Assembly (NCBI RefSeq): GCF_013911085.1
Contig: NZ_JACERN010000007.1
Location: 1 to 32,664, forward strand
Direction: 5' to 3'
Origin: Aquitalea aquatica
GTDB taxonomy: Bacteria; Pseudomonadota; Gammaproteobacteria; Burkholderiales; Chromobacteriaceae
Length of the DNA stretch: 32,664 nucleotides
Position 1 is the stretch's first letter; every line of letters begins with the position of its first letter. The notes below the pieces were generated by a model. The model saw nothing but the letters and a program-made list of their open reading frames with translations, searched no databases and was not told where the DNA came from. Shown one piece after another: positions 16,502-25,070 of the stretch. The translations under genes were made by a program, and so were the position numbers.

Positions 16502-17707
16502 CTAATGGCTGCGTGGCCGCATGGCAAACAGCAGGGCAGCGAGCAGGGCACCCGCCATAAACAGCCAGCGTGCCACGCTCCAGTCTGTGGAGCCAGCCAC
16601 CATGGCCGCCAGTAGCAAGGGGCCGAGCAATTGGCCGAGATTGGCCAGTTGCACAAAGTAGCCTTGCAGGATGGCCAGCTGCACCGGCCCACGGCTTAGC
16701 CCATGGGTGGAGGACAAGGCCGCTGGCGGCACCGCACCACCGCAAAATGACAGCAGCAGACATAGCAGATAGGCGGCATCTGGCGACAAGCCGGGCCAGA
16801 AGGCAAGCAGCCCGCTTAGCCCCATCAGCCCCAGTGCGGCGCAAATCAGCGTGTCGCGCCCCATGCCACGGCGCAACAGCCAGGCACCGCCAAGGTTGCC
16901 GGGGATGTTCGCCGCCACGGCCAGCGCCGACAGCAGGGCGATGTGGCTGGCGCTCAGCTCTGGTCGGCCATGCAGCATGGATGGCAGCCAGACAAACACT
17001 GCCCATAGCATCAGCGTATATAGCATGAAAGCGAGGCCATAGCGCCATACTGCCGCTTGCCGCAACACGGAGAATGGCGCTGCCTGTGAATCTGGGGGCT
17101 GGGTGGCCTGCAGGTTGCGCTGTTGGAAGACCGGCTTGCACGCCAGCAAGAGCAGTAGAGCCAGCAACTGCAGCGCCATGCCGGCCAACCAAGCCAGTCG
17201 CCAGCCGCCCAGCGCCGCCAAAGCTGGAGTCAGCAGCATGCCGATGGCCGCCCCCAGCGGCAGATTAACCGCCCACAGGCTGAGGGCCAGCCGCTTGTCG
17301 CGCTCGCTGGCCAGGCTGACAATCATGCTGGGCATGGCGACTGATACCAGCAGGAAGCCGATGCCCTCGATTACCCGCGAAGCCAGCATCATGTCCAACT
17401 CGTGTGCCGGCAGGGCCAGCCCGCCCCCCAGCAGCAATAGCAGCAGGCCGATGAGGCCGGCTTGCAGTGCATTCCAGCGTGCCAGCAACAAGCCCATGAA
17501 CAGGCTGAGCACAATGGCGAGGCTATTGAAGGCCGAGGCGATCCAGCCGCCTTGCACCAGGCTCAGCCCCAGCTCATGTCGCAGCAGGCCGAGCACCGCC
17601 GGCACCTTGCCCAGACTGAAGGCCCCGGCGGCGCCGGCGAAAATGGCAATCAGCAGGGCCGGCCAGTGGGTGGCCGGTGCTGTTGCAGGCTGGATCGGCG
17701 TCGTCAT
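16502..17707 (-). CDS. Major facilitator superfamily transporter (CynX/NimT-like)
   Basis: The 401-aa protein has about twelve hydrophobic segments in two halves joined by a hydrophilic stretch near residues 195-215. It begins with a short polar N-terminus and AGAAGAFSLGKVPAVLGLLRHELGL, a layout like the CynX/NimT branch of MFS. The loop between helices 2 and 3 (LLARWNALQAG) is MFS-like but the canonical basic motif is weak. The substrate cannot be told from sequence. Its ATG overlaps the pirin stop codon (ATGA), so translation is probably coupled to pirin. An efflux role for a small organic compound would suit its neighbours but is inference. Confidence 0.85.
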   Translation of the reverse strand: MTTPIQPATAPATHWPALLIAIFAGAAGAFSLGKVPAVLGLLRHELGLSLVQGGWIASAFNSLAIVLSLFMGLLLARWNALQAGLIGLLLLLLGGGLALPAHELDMMLASRVIEGIGFLLVSVAMPSMIVSLASERDKRLALSLWAVNLPLGAAIGMLLTPALAALGGWRLAWLAGMALQLLALLLLLACKPVFQQRNLQATQPPDSQAAPFSVLRQAAVWRYGLAFMLYTLMLWAVFVWLPSMLHGRPELSASHIALLSALAVAANIPGNLGGAWLLRRGMGRDTLICAALGLMGLSGLLAFWPGLSPDAAYLLCLLLSFCGGAVPPAALSSTHGLSRGPVQLAILQGYFVQLANLGQLLGPLLLAAMVAGSTDWSVARWLFMAGALLAALLFAMRPRSH

Positions 17708-18600
17708 GCTGGCTGACGGCTGTTGCGCAGCCAGTCGTCGGTTAATTGGCCGAATTCGCCGCGCTGATAGGCACGGATGCGCTCGTTGATTTCCTCGCTG
17801 CTATTCATCACGAAGGGGCCGTGTTTGACCAGCGGCTCTTTCAGTGCCGGACCGGACAGCAAGACAAAGTGGCAGCCCGTGGCAGCATACAGCTGCAGCT
17901 CGGCCCCCTGTACTGCCGTGGCATCCAGGCCGATGCCCACTGCGCTGCCGGCGGGAATGTCAGCCGTTTGCCCTGCCGCCTGTAGCTGTAGCGGACCGCT
18001 GATGGCGTAGAGCATGGCGTTCCAGCCCGGCTCCAGCACATGGGCAAAGCGCTGGCCGGGATCAACAAAACCATCCAGCAAGGTAAAGGCTTCCGGCAGT
18101 GCTGCGGTGTGGGCCGCTTGAATGCCGTTGCTGCTGCCGGCGGCTACCCGTACCCGTACGCCGGGTGCGTGGTATTCCGGGATGTCGGCCGGTTCGGCAT
18201 GTACGGCAAACGGCGCCTGCATTTTCTTGCTGGCCGGCAGGTTGACGAAAATCTGCAGCGCATGCACGTGCGGATTGACGCCTTCCGGCTGTTCGGTATG
18301 CACGGCACCACGTCCGGCTGCCAGCCAGTGCAAGGCACCAGGTACGATAGGCCCCTGATTGCCCATGGAGTCGTAATTGACATGCGGGCTGGCTGCGTCT
18401 TCGAACATATAAGTCACCGCAGAAATGCCAGCGTGCGGGTGGGGTTCGAAGGTAGTGGCGGTCATGTGGAAGTGATCCACCATCACCACCGGGTCGATCA
18501 GCCCCGCGAACATCTGTTCGCCAAAATGCTGGGCCTGGAAGCCACTGCCGATTGTGAGCGGCTGGCCGTGGACCGGTGCGGAAATCTTCAATTGCGTCAT
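17704..18600 (-). CDS. Pirin family protein
   Basis: Pirins are bicupin metalloproteins; some bacterial members dioxygenate quercetin-like flavonols and others are redox-sensing partners. The metal site is intact: His54 and His56 in EPHPHAG, His101 and Glu103 in GAVHTEQPEG, the same spacing as in characterised pirins. The second cupin carries GFVDPGQRFAHVLEPGW and the C-terminus VMNSSEEINERIRAYQRGEFG. I start it at 18600 (MTQLKISAPV), 298 aa; AGGA is about ten bases upstream. It overlaps the MFS gene by four bases. The 161-bp gap upstream (18601-18761) could hold its own promoter, though I see no strong one. Confidence 0.92.
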   Translation of the reverse strand: MTQLKISAPVHGQPLTIGSGFQAQHFGEQMFAGLIDPVVMVDHFHMTATTFEPHPHAGISAVTYMFEDAASPHVNYDSMGNQGPIVPGALHWLAAGRGAVHTEQPEGVNPHVHALQIFVNLPASKKMQAPFAVHAEPADIPEYHAPGVRVRVAAGSSNGIQAAHTAALPEAFTLLDGFVDPGQRFAHVLEPGWNAMLYAISGPLQLQAAGQTADIPAGSAVGIGLDATAVQGAELQLYAATGCHFVLLSGPALKEPLVKHGPFVMNSSEEINERIRAYQRGEFGQLTDDWLRNSRQPA

Positions 18601-18761
18601 CTTGCTTGTATCCTGATTGCCGCCGGGCCAAACGGCCGCAGCGTTGTTAAGCCCTGCTGACAAAGCCCCAGTTCGGGCATTGCGCCTCCTTGCCGTACGG
18701 CTGGTGCTGTCTGCATCGGCGCGCCTTGCTTAGGGTGTGCTGCGAGGCTTTGTCCGCAGTG

Positions 18762-19058
18762 CTAAAGGGGCAGTGCTCGCCAGTGTCGCAGCTGGCGTTC
18801 TGCCGCAAACATGGTGTGCACTCTGGCGAAATAGGGTTGGTAGTAGGCGCGCTGCAACTGCACCTCTTCCAGATGACGGCGGCTGCTCCAGCCTTCCAGC
18901 AACAGGATGCGGCCGGGGTCGTTGTCGTCCTGGAAGATCTCGAAGCGCAGGCAGTCTGCCTCTTGCTGCAAAATAAAACGGCTGAACTGCTGCAGTTCTT
19001 GCAGGAAATCCGCCAGACATTCCGGCTTGATGGTCAGCTCAACCGTCAATACATGCAT
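18762..19058 (-). CDS. Antibiotic biosynthesis monooxygenase (ABM) domain protein
   Basis: The 98-aa protein has the dimeric alpha-beta ABM fold of YgiN/LsrG-type enzymes: a first strand MHVLTVELTIKPE, a helix ADFLQELQQFSRFILQQEAD, CLRFEIFQDDNDPGRILLLEGW, then the HLEEVQLQRAYYQ helix. Relatives oxidise or isomerise quinones and small signals. I start it at 19058, 13 bases after the SDR stop; an in-frame ATG at 19082 overlapping the SDR end is the alternative. It is the last gene of the YcaC-SDR-ABM unit controlled, presumably, by the divergent LysR. Confidence 0.88.
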   Translation of the reverse strand: MHVLTVELTIKPECLADFLQELQQFSRFILQQEADCLRFEIFQDDNDPGRILLLEGWSSRRHLEEVQLQRAYYQPYFARVHTMFAAERQLRHWRALPL

Positions 19059-19071
19059 GTCTGTTGCTGCC

Positions 19072-19818
19072 TTACAGGGCATCGGTCAGGCCGCCATCGG
19101 TCAGCAGGGTGCGGCCGGTAATCCAGCGCGCGTCTTCACTGGCCAGGAATGCCACCACGTCGGCGATGTCTTGCGGTTGCGCCACCCGGCCCAGCGGGGT
19201 GCCATTGGCTACGGCTTCGCGCCGGGCCAGCGGTGTGGCGGCGGTCATGTCGGTTTCGGTCATCGCCGGTGCCACGGCATTGACGGTAATGCCACGCGGC
19301 CCCAACTCCAGTGCATAGGCATGCGTCAGTACCGATACGGCTGCCTTGCTGGCCGAGTAAACGGCGGTGCCGATGCGCGGTGAGTAAATCAGGTTGCTGG
19401 ACAGGTTGACGATGCGCCCGCCTTGCTCCGGGAAGAACGGCAGGGCATGGCGGGTCATCAGCAGCATGCTGCCCATATTGCCGTTGAATACACGGGCAAT
19501 ATGTTCGGCATCCACGTCGGCCAGAGTGCGGCCCTCGAACACCCCGGCATTGTTGATCAGGATGTCGATGTGGCCAAAGCGCGTGGCGATGGCAGACAGC
19601 GCATCGCGCACGTCCTGTTCCTGGCTGACATCGGCCGCATAGGCTGCTGCCTTGCCACCCTGGCTGATGATGTCAGCAACGACATGATCGGCCTGCTGCT
19701 GATTGCTGCGATAAACAATGACCACCTGCGCACCCTGGCTGGCCAGCTTGCGGGCAATGGCTGCGCCAATACCACGCGAACCGCCAGTGACGACGGCTAC
19801 CTTGTCTGCTTGTTTCAT
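19072..19818 (-). CDS. Short-chain dehydrogenase/reductase, NAD(P)-dependent
   Basis: A classical SDR of 248 aa. The cofactor motif TGGSRGIG lies at 11-18, NNAG at 89-92, and the catalytic set Ser140/141, Tyr154 and Lys158 lies in IVNLSSN and YSASK. The arginine in VYRSNQ after strand 2 suggests NADPH. It ends with the typical FLASEDARWITGRTLLTDGG. The substrate is unknown; it resembles the FabG-like group. The start at 19818 is chosen because the fold begins there; the ribosome site is weak. It lies 96 bases after the YcaC-like gene. Confidence 0.92.
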   Translation of the reverse strand: MKQADKVAVVTGGSRGIGAAIARKLASQGAQVVIVYRSNQQQADHVVADIISQGGKAAAYAADVSQEQDVRDALSAIATRFGHIDILINNAGVFEGRTLADVDAEHIARVFNGNMGSMLLMTRHALPFFPEQGGRIVNLSSNLIYSPRIGTAVYSASKAAVSVLTHAYALELGPRGITVNAVAPAMTETDMTAATPLARREAVANGTPLGRVAQPQDIADVVAFLASEDARWITGRTLLTDGGLTDAL

Positions 19819-19914
19819 GGTGAATCTGCTCTGTTTGACTGAAGCTGGCTGAAAGAAGAAGGTGTTAGCCGCCAGCGCCGCGATGTAGGCGCTGGCTGTG
19901 CTCACTGCTGCAGC

Positions 19915-20637
19915 TTATTTCTTGGTGAAGCCGCTTTGCATCTGCCATACCAGGGTGGCAAACGGCATGTCCAGATCGCCGTAGACATCATGTGCCTTGG
20001 GGTCGACATTGCTACGCAGCATTTCCACCGCTACCGTGGCATAGTCGGTGACCGGGATGCCAGCGCCCAGCAGACGTTGCAGGCCGGAAGTGCGCTTGGC
20101 TTCATTGAAGGTGCCGGAAGCATCCAGTACCACGCGGGTGTCATAGCCAGCAGCCTTGGCTGACAATGCCGGGAAGCTGGCACAGATTTCCAGCGATACG
20201 CCAGCCACCACGATTTGCTTGCGGCCGGTCTTTTCAATGGCCGCGCGGACTTTCGGATCATCCCAGGCGTTGATCATGGTGCGGCTGATCACTTGAACAC
20301 CCGGCAGGGCGGCGGTCAGTTCCGGCATGGTCGGGCCCCACATGCCGTCCGGCATGGTGGCAGTCACGATAACCGGCACACCCAGGGTGCGTGCGGCCTT
20401 GGCCAGAGCCACCACATTGTGTTTCAGATCACCAACCGTGGTATCACGCACACCGCTGATCAGGCCAACCTGATGGTCAACCAGCAGCAGTACGGTATTG
20501 TCACGCGACAGCATGCTGAGGTTGGCATTTTGCTGGGCAGCGGTGGTGGTGGCTGCGGAGGCCGGCAGGGATACGCTGGCGACGGACAGGGTGGCGAGGC
20601 CGATCAGGGTGGCGGAGAGCAGTTGGCGGATTTTCAT
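19915..20637 (-). CDS. YcaC-like isochorismatase-family hydrolase with signal peptide
   Basis: The 240-aa protein starts with a Sec signal (MKIRQLLSATLIGLATLSVA, likely cut after ASA at residue 28), so it is probably periplasmic. The rest is a cysteine hydrolase close to E. coli YcaC: Asp54 in VDHQVGLI, Cys152 in GVSLEICASFPALSA, and Arg119 in SRTMINAWDDP where many amidohydrolases have lysine, as YcaC also does. An exported YcaC relative is less usual because YcaC itself has no signal peptide. The substrate is unknown. It is the first gene of a unit divergent from a LysR gene, with 195 bases between the starts. Confidence 0.9.
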   Translation of the reverse strand: MKIRQLLSATLIGLATLSVASVSLPASAATTTAAQQNANLSMLSRDNTVLLLVDHQVGLISGVRDTTVGDLKHNVVALAKAARTLGVPVIVTATMPDGMWGPTMPELTAALPGVQVISRTMINAWDDPKVRAAIEKTGRKQIVVAGVSLEICASFPALSAKAAGYDTRVVLDASGTFNEAKRTSGLQRLLGAGIPVTDYATVAVEMLRSNVDPKAHDVYGDLDMPFATLVWQMQSGFTKK

Positions 20638-20779
20638 GGCTTGGTCCTTTGTGTTGTGGTTGAGGCAATCCGGCCCTGCTCCCTTTGCCCGATTTGGCCA
20701 GGGACTGTACCAAAGGCTTGATTGCGTGGAGGTATTATGGACAAGCCACTCAGGATTAAAATATAGGAAAAATCGTATT

Positions 20780-20803
20780 TATCGTTCCGCTGGTGGAACG
20801 ATA
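20780..20803. promoter_or_regulatory. Candidate LysR operator in the divergent promoter region
   Basis: TATCGTTCC and GGAACGATA form a perfect 9-bp dyad around a 6-base spacer. It lies 30 bases before the lysR start, where LysR-type regulators commonly bind to repress themselves and activate the divergent gene. A second dyad GCAAAC-T-GTTTGC (20808-20820) follows directly and touches the lysR ribosome site. A TATATT -10-like element for the YcaC-like gene lies nearby on the reverse strand (about 20758-20766). Confidence 0.6.
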
Positions 20804-20832
20804 TTCTGCAAACTGTTTGCAAGGAAATACAC

Positions 20833-21780
20833 ATGATTCCCCTCGCACTGGATTTGAATGATCTGTTTTTGTTCTCCCAGGTGGTGCAGCGCCAGGGATT
20901 CAGTGCGGCCGCACGCACCCTGGGACTGCCCAAGTCACGCATTTCGCGGCGGGTCAGTTTGCTGGAGGAGAGGCTTGAGACGCGCCTGCTGCAACGTAAC
21001 TCGCGCAATCTGCGGCTGACCGATGCCGGCGAGGCGCTGTATGCCCACTGCCTGGCCATGCTGGCCGAGGCGCAGGCGGGTGAGGCTGCGGTACGCCAGC
21101 GCCAGCAGGAGCCCAGCGGCCAGGTACGGCTGAGTGTGCCGATTGCCATTGCCGATGCCGTGCTGTCCCGTTTGCTGCCTGCCTTCATGCAGCGCTATCC
21201 CAAGGTGAAGTTGTCGGTGCAGGCCAGTAATCGCCAGGTGGATTTACTGGAAGAGGGGGTGGATGTAGTGGTGCGTGGTGTTGGTTTCGAGCAGACATCA
21301 TCCAGCCTGGTGCAGGTCAGCCTGTGTACCGCCCAGTGGGGTTTGCTGGCCACGCCGGCATGGCTGGCGCAAGAGGGCGATGTTCTATGGCCGCAACAGC
21401 TGGAGGGCCATAACAGTCTGCTGTTTGGACCGCTGGAAGGTGGCACTGATGTCTTGCTGTTACGCCATGAATCTGGCAGCTACCAGGACGTGCGGGTGAA
21501 TGTGCTGCTGCGCAGTGACAATGTTCAAACCCTGAAGCAGGCGGCACTGGCCGGGCTGGGGGTGGCAGGGTTGCCGCTCTATAGCTGTGCGGAGGAGTTG
21601 GCTGATGGCCGCTTGCAACTGCTGCTGCCACAGTGGCGACCCAAGGATGGTCGGCTGGTGATGCTGTATCCGACCCGTCGTGGTTTGTCGCCGGCGGTAC
21701 GGGTGTTGATTGATTTCTTCAAGAGCGAGTTGCCAGGCATGCTGGAGTACCGCGCTTGTCAGGGCGATGGTTTAAATTAA
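20833..21780 (+). CDS. LysR-family transcriptional regulator
   Basis: The 315-aa protein has the LysR winged helix at about 7-66 (LNDLFLFSQVVQRQGFSAAA, LPKSRISRRVSLLEERLETR) and the periplasmic-binding-protein-like effector domain after residue 95. The helix-turn-helix is of the AaeR/DsdC-like group often found regulating redox or aromatic-compound genes, including YhaJ-type quinone sensors. AAGGAA seven bases before the ATG fixes the start. It is divergent from the YcaC-SDR-ABM unit, its likely target. Its effector is unknown. Confidence 0.92.
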   Translation: MIPLALDLNDLFLFSQVVQRQGFSAAARTLGLPKSRISRRVSLLEERLETRLLQRNSRNLRLTDAGEALYAHCLAMLAEAQAGEAAVRQRQQEPSGQVRLSVPIAIADAVLSRLLPAFMQRYPKVKLSVQASNRQVDLLEEGVDVVVRGVGFEQTSSSLVQVSLCTAQWGLLATPAWLAQEGDVLWPQQLEGHNSLLFGPLEGGTDVLLLRHESGSYQDVRVNVLLRSDNVQTLKQAALAGLGVAGLPLYSCAEELADGRLQLLLPQWRPKDGRLVMLYPTRRGLSPAVRVLIDFFKSELPGMLEYRACQGDGLN

Positions 21781-21806
21781 AATTTCTTATCGTACATAAA
21801 AATTAT

Positions 21807-21840
21807 TAGCTTAACTTCTATTCAAATTGACTTTAAGCTA
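21807..21840. promoter_or_regulatory. Inverted repeat upstream of argO, candidate ArgP site
   Basis: TAGCTTAA (21807-21814) and TTAAGCTA (21833-21840) form an 8-bp dyad 18 bases apart in an AT-rich patch, about 63 bases before the argO start. TTGACT (21827-21832) lies inside it. Position suits ArgP or LysR-type control; the assignment is inference. Confidence 0.45.
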
Positions 21841-21902
21841 CGCGCCTATTCTTGGCTTGCTTTGCCACCTGGCAAAACAGCTGCTTGTATGGCGAGAAAA
21901 TC

Positions 21903-22526
21903 ATGTTCAATTTGAATGTCTATCTGGCTGCCCTGGGGCTGTCTACCAGCCAGATCGTGGGCATTGGCCCGCAAAATGCCTTTATCATCCGCCAGGGAAT
22001 CGGCCGCAGCCATATCCTGCCCATCGTGCTGATCTGCATCGTGGCGGATGTGCTGCTGATCAGCTGCGGGGTGCTGGGCATGGGCAAGATCATCGGTGCC
22101 ATTCCCGGTTTCGTGCAGACGGTGGCCTGGCTGGGGGCAGCTTTCTTGCTGTGGCTGGGTTTCAAATCCTTCCGCGCCGCCGCCCATCCGGGCGCACTCA
22201 AGCTGGAGGGTTCGGTGGAGCGTGACCGCAAACGCGCCATTCGCACCATCTTGCTGGTGACACTGCTCAACCCCTATGTCTGGCTGGATACAGTGATCCT
22301 GATCGGCAGCGTGGCATCGGTATATGGCAGCCTGGCCGCGCCTTCTTTCATTCTGGGCAGCATCACGGCATCGGTAGTGTGGTTTGCCGGCATCGGCTTC
22401 TTTGCGGGCAAACTGGCACCCTTTTTCCAAAAGGAAAGCAGTTGGCGCGTACTGGATTGTGCTATTGGCCTGATCATGCTGTTTACCAGCAGCCTGCTGG
22501 TCTGGAATTACGGCTTTACTCACTGA
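21903..22526 (+). CDS. argO: LysE/ArgO family amino-acid exporter
   Basis: This inner-membrane exporter pumps out arginine and/or lysine. The 207-aa protein has about five to six membrane segments and the family signatures GIGPQNAFIIRQGI near the N-terminus and TLLNPYVWLDTVILIG in the middle. I start it at 21903, where GAG lies seven bases upstream; a longer frame from 21852 has no ribosome site. Its usual regulator, ArgP, is encoded 5.4 kb upstream on the other strand. It ends at a bidirectional terminator. Confidence 0.93.
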   Translation: MFNLNVYLAALGLSTSQIVGIGPQNAFIIRQGIGRSHILPIVLICIVADVLLISCGVLGMGKIIGAIPGFVQTVAWLGAAFLLWLGFKSFRAAAHPGALKLEGSVERDRKRAIRTILLVTLLNPYVWLDTVILIGSVASVYGSLAAPSFILGSITASVVWFAGIGFFAGKLAPFFQKESSWRVLDCAIGLIMLFTSSLLVWNYGFTH

Positions 22527-22546
22527 GGCCTGCTGTTGAAATGCAA

Positions 22547-22571
22547 AAAAGCCGGACGATGTCCGGCTTTT
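22547..22571. terminator. Bidirectional terminator between argO and prmB
   Basis: AAAAGCCGGAC, loop GAT, GTCCGGCTTTT. On the reverse strand the stem is followed by six T, making it strongest for prmB; it also ends argO. Confidence 0.9.
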
Positions 22572-22592
22572 GCTATTGGAGCAGGCAGGGCC

Positions 22593-23513
22593 TTATTCGG
22601 CAGCTTCATCCAGCGCCAGACCGTTGATCAGGTCTTCGCGGGTCAGCAGGAACACAAAACCGTCGCCACTGGCGGTTTCCATCCACATGAAGGGCAGGTT
22701 GGGGAAGCATTCTTCCAGCATCTCGCGATTGTGGCCGATTTCCACCAGCAGCACGCCGTGCTCGGTCAGCAGTTCCGGTGCGCGGCGCAGGATTTCACGG
22801 GTGGCGTCCAGGCCGTCTTCGCCGGAACCCAGGGCAATTTCCGGCTCGTGCAGGTATTCCTGCGGCAGGGCATCCACCGACTCGGCATCCACATAGGGCG
22901 GGTTGGCGATGATCAGATCGTAGGCTTCTTCCAGACCCTCGCACAAATCACTGTGAATCAGCTGAATCTGCTCTTCCAGGCCGTAGTTCTGCACATTGAT
23001 GGCGGCAACTTCCAGCGCATCCAGCGAAATGTCAACGGCGTCGATTTCGGCATCCGGGTAGTGATGGGCCAGCTGGATGGCCAGGCAGCCAGATCCGGTA
23101 CACAGGTCCAGTGCGCGGTGCACCAGTTCCGGGTGTTCGATCCACGGCTGCAGCGGCTCGCCCAGTAGTTCGTAGATGAAGGAGCGCGGCACCAGCACGC
23201 GTTCGTCCACATAGAAGCTGAACTCGCCCTGCCAGGCTTCGTGGGTGAGATAGGCTACCGGCACTTTTTCTTCGGCACGGCGTTCGATCAGGTCGATGAC
23301 GTCCTTGACTTCCGTGGGCAGCAGGCGGGCATCCAGATAGGGTTCCAGCCGGTCGATTGGCAGCTTCAGCGTAGTCAGGATCAGGTAGGCGGCTTCATCG
23401 TGGGCGTTGTCGGTGCCGTGGCCATAGGTCAGGCCGGCCTGATTGAAGCGCGACACCGCAAAACGCAGCAGATCGCGCACGGTGGTAAAGCTGCTGGCAG
23501 CCTGGGCGTACAT
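22593..23513 (-). CDS. prmB: 50S ribosomal protein L3 N5-glutamine methyltransferase
   Basis: PrmB methylates a glutamine of ribosomal protein L3 using S-adenosylmethionine. The 306-aa protein has the N-terminal helical region (FNQAGLTYGHGTDNAHDEAAYLI) that separates PrmB from PrmC. The SAM-binding motif is DLCTGSGCLAIQLA, and the substrate-binding IIANPPYVDAES holds the NPPY tetrad. The end is acidic (ALDEAAE). A single clear ATG at 23513 is used. It is transcribed alone, between a large inverted repeat upstream and a terminator downstream. Confidence 0.94.
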   Translation of the reverse strand: MYAQAASSFTTVRDLLRFAVSRFNQAGLTYGHGTDNAHDEAAYLILTTLKLPIDRLEPYLDARLLPTEVKDVIDLIERRAEEKVPVAYLTHEAWQGEFSFYVDERVLVPRSFIYELLGEPLQPWIEHPELVHRALDLCTGSGCLAIQLAHHYPDAEIDAVDISLDALEVAAINVQNYGLEEQIQLIHSDLCEGLEEAYDLIIANPPYVDAESVDALPQEYLHEPEIALGSGEDGLDATREILRRAPELLTEHGVLLVEIGHNREMLEECFPNLPFMWMETASGDGFVFLLTREDLINGLALDEAAE

Positions 23514-23564
23514 GCTTGTCCTTTCTGGACAGGGGGCCGCGATGGCCGTCCCTTGTCAATAATG

Positions 23565-23594
23565 ACAGGGGACATGGCCTGCCATGTCCCCTGT
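23565..23594. repeat. Perfect 14-bp inverted repeat upstream of prmB
   Basis: ACAGGGGACATGGC and GCCATGTCCCCTGT flank a 2-base spacer in the 135-bp gap between phosphomannomutase and prmB. A looser copy of GACAGGGG lies at 23528-23535. There is no T-run on either side, so a classic terminator is unlikely. A repressor site, a dispersed repeat or a cruciform are possible. Confidence 0.75.
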
Positions 23595-23648
23595 GGTCTG
23601 GTTCGGCCGCCATTATAGGGCAAGCGGCCGCTGCTGCACTATTTCCGA

Positions 23649-25025
23649 TCAGAACGGCAGCTTGGCATCCGTTGCAGTGGCCAGTACGCGGCGGAAGTCG
23701 GCCTTGATGCGTTCCAGCGCCTCGGCATTATCCGCTTCAAAACGCAGCACGATCACCGGGGTGGTGTTGGATGCACGCGCCAGGCCGAAACCGTCGGCAT
23801 ACTCCACCCGCAGGCCATCCATGGTGTTGATTTCCTCGGCACCATCAAAGCTGGCTGTCTGTTGCAGCTTGGTGATCAGGGCGTGGTTTTCGCCTTCCGC
23901 CTTCATCTTGAGGTTAAGTTCCGGGGTGGAAATGGCATTGGGCAGGGCATTGAGCACGGCACTGGGGTCTTCCACCCGCGACAGTACTTCCAGCAGGCGC
24001 ACACCGGCATACATGCCGTCATCAAAACCGTACCAGCGTTCCTTGAAGAACACATGGCCGCTCATCTCGCCGGCCAGCAGGGCACCGGTTTCCTTGATCT
24101 TGGCCTTGATAAAACTGTGACCGGTACGTGCCATCACCGGCACGCCACCGTTTTCCAGAATCCACGGCTTGAGCAGGCGGGTGGATTTGACATCGTAAAT
24201 CACCTTGGCCTTGGGGTTGCGTTCCAGCACGTCGGCGGCAAACAGCATCAGCTGGCGGTCTGGCCAGATGATATTGCCTTCCTTGGTGACCACGCCCAGG
24301 CGGTCGCCGTCGCCATCAAAAGCCAGGCCCAGCTCGGAATCGGTCTTGGCCAGCGCTTCGATCACATCCTGCAGGTTTTCCGGCTTGGCCGGGTCCGGAT
24401 GGTGATTGGGGAAGGTGCCATCCACGGTGCAGAACAGCTCGCGCACGCGGCAGCCCAGGCGACGGAACAGCACGGGAGCAAAGTCGCCGGCGATGCCATT
24501 GCCGCAATCCACCACGATGTTCATATTGCGTTCCAGCTTGATATCGCTGGTGATGCGTGTCAGATAGGCTTCGGTAATGTTATGGGTGCTGTAGCTGCCG
24601 GCACCTTCTGCCAGATCGCCGCTGGCAATGCGCTGATAAAGGGCCTGGATGTCTTCGCCGGCCAGGGTATCGCCGGCCAGCATCATCTTGAAACCGTTGT
24701 AGTCCGGCGGATTGTGGCTGCCGGTGACCATGACGCCAGACAGGGTGCCCAGTTCGTAAGCAGCAAAATACAGCATGGGGGTGGCCACACGGCCGACATC
24801 GATGACATCCACCCCGGCGGCACGGATGCCATTGGCCAGTGCATCGCTCAGATCGGGGCCGGACAGGCGGCCATCACGGCCGATGACGATGGCCTTGACC
24901 TTGCGTGCCACGGCTTCCGAACCGATGGCATGGCCGATTCGCTGGGCGGCTTCTACTGTCAGTGTCTTGCCGACAATGCCGCGGATATCGTAAGCCTTGA
25001 AAATGTCTTGGGATGGTGTGCGCAT
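23649..25025 (-). CDS. algC: Phosphomannomutase/phosphoglucomutase (AlgC type)
   Basis: It interconverts mannose- or glucose-6-phosphate and the 1-phosphates, feeding LPS and exopolysaccharide synthesis. The four-domain alpha-D-phosphohexomutase plan is clear: the active serine (Ser103) in TGSHNPPDYNGFK, the metal loop DGDGDR, the sugar loop GEMSGHVFF, and the phosphate loop RASNTTP. The chain follows Pseudomonas aeruginosa AlgC throughout. I use the ATG at 25025 (458 aa); a TTG at 25037, with GAG three bases upstream, is a possible earlier start adding four residues. It follows trpD on the same strand after an 82-bp gap that contains the trpD hairpin. Confidence 0.94.
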   Translation of the reverse strand: MRTPSQDIFKAYDIRGIVGKTLTVEAAQRIGHAIGSEAVARKVKAIVIGRDGRLSGPDLSDALANGIRAAGVDVIDVGRVATPMLYFAAYELGTLSGVMVTGSHNPPDYNGFKMMLAGDTLAGEDIQALYQRIASGDLAEGAGSYSTHNITEAYLTRITSDIKLERNMNIVVDCGNGIAGDFAPVLFRRLGCRVRELFCTVDGTFPNHHPDPAKPENLQDVIEALAKTDSELGLAFDGDGDRLGVVTKEGNIIWPDRQLMLFAADVLERNPKAKVIYDVKSTRLLKPWILENGGVPVMARTGHSFIKAKIKETGALLAGEMSGHVFFKERWYGFDDGMYAGVRLLEVLSRVEDPSAVLNALPNAISTPELNLKMKAEGENHALITKLQQTASFDGAEEINTMDGLRVEYADGFGLARASNTTPVIVLRFEADNAEALERIKADFRRVLATATDAKLPF

Positions 25026-25070
25026 GATGGTAGGCAATATCTCGAGAAGCAGGAATCAATAGTCAAACTA

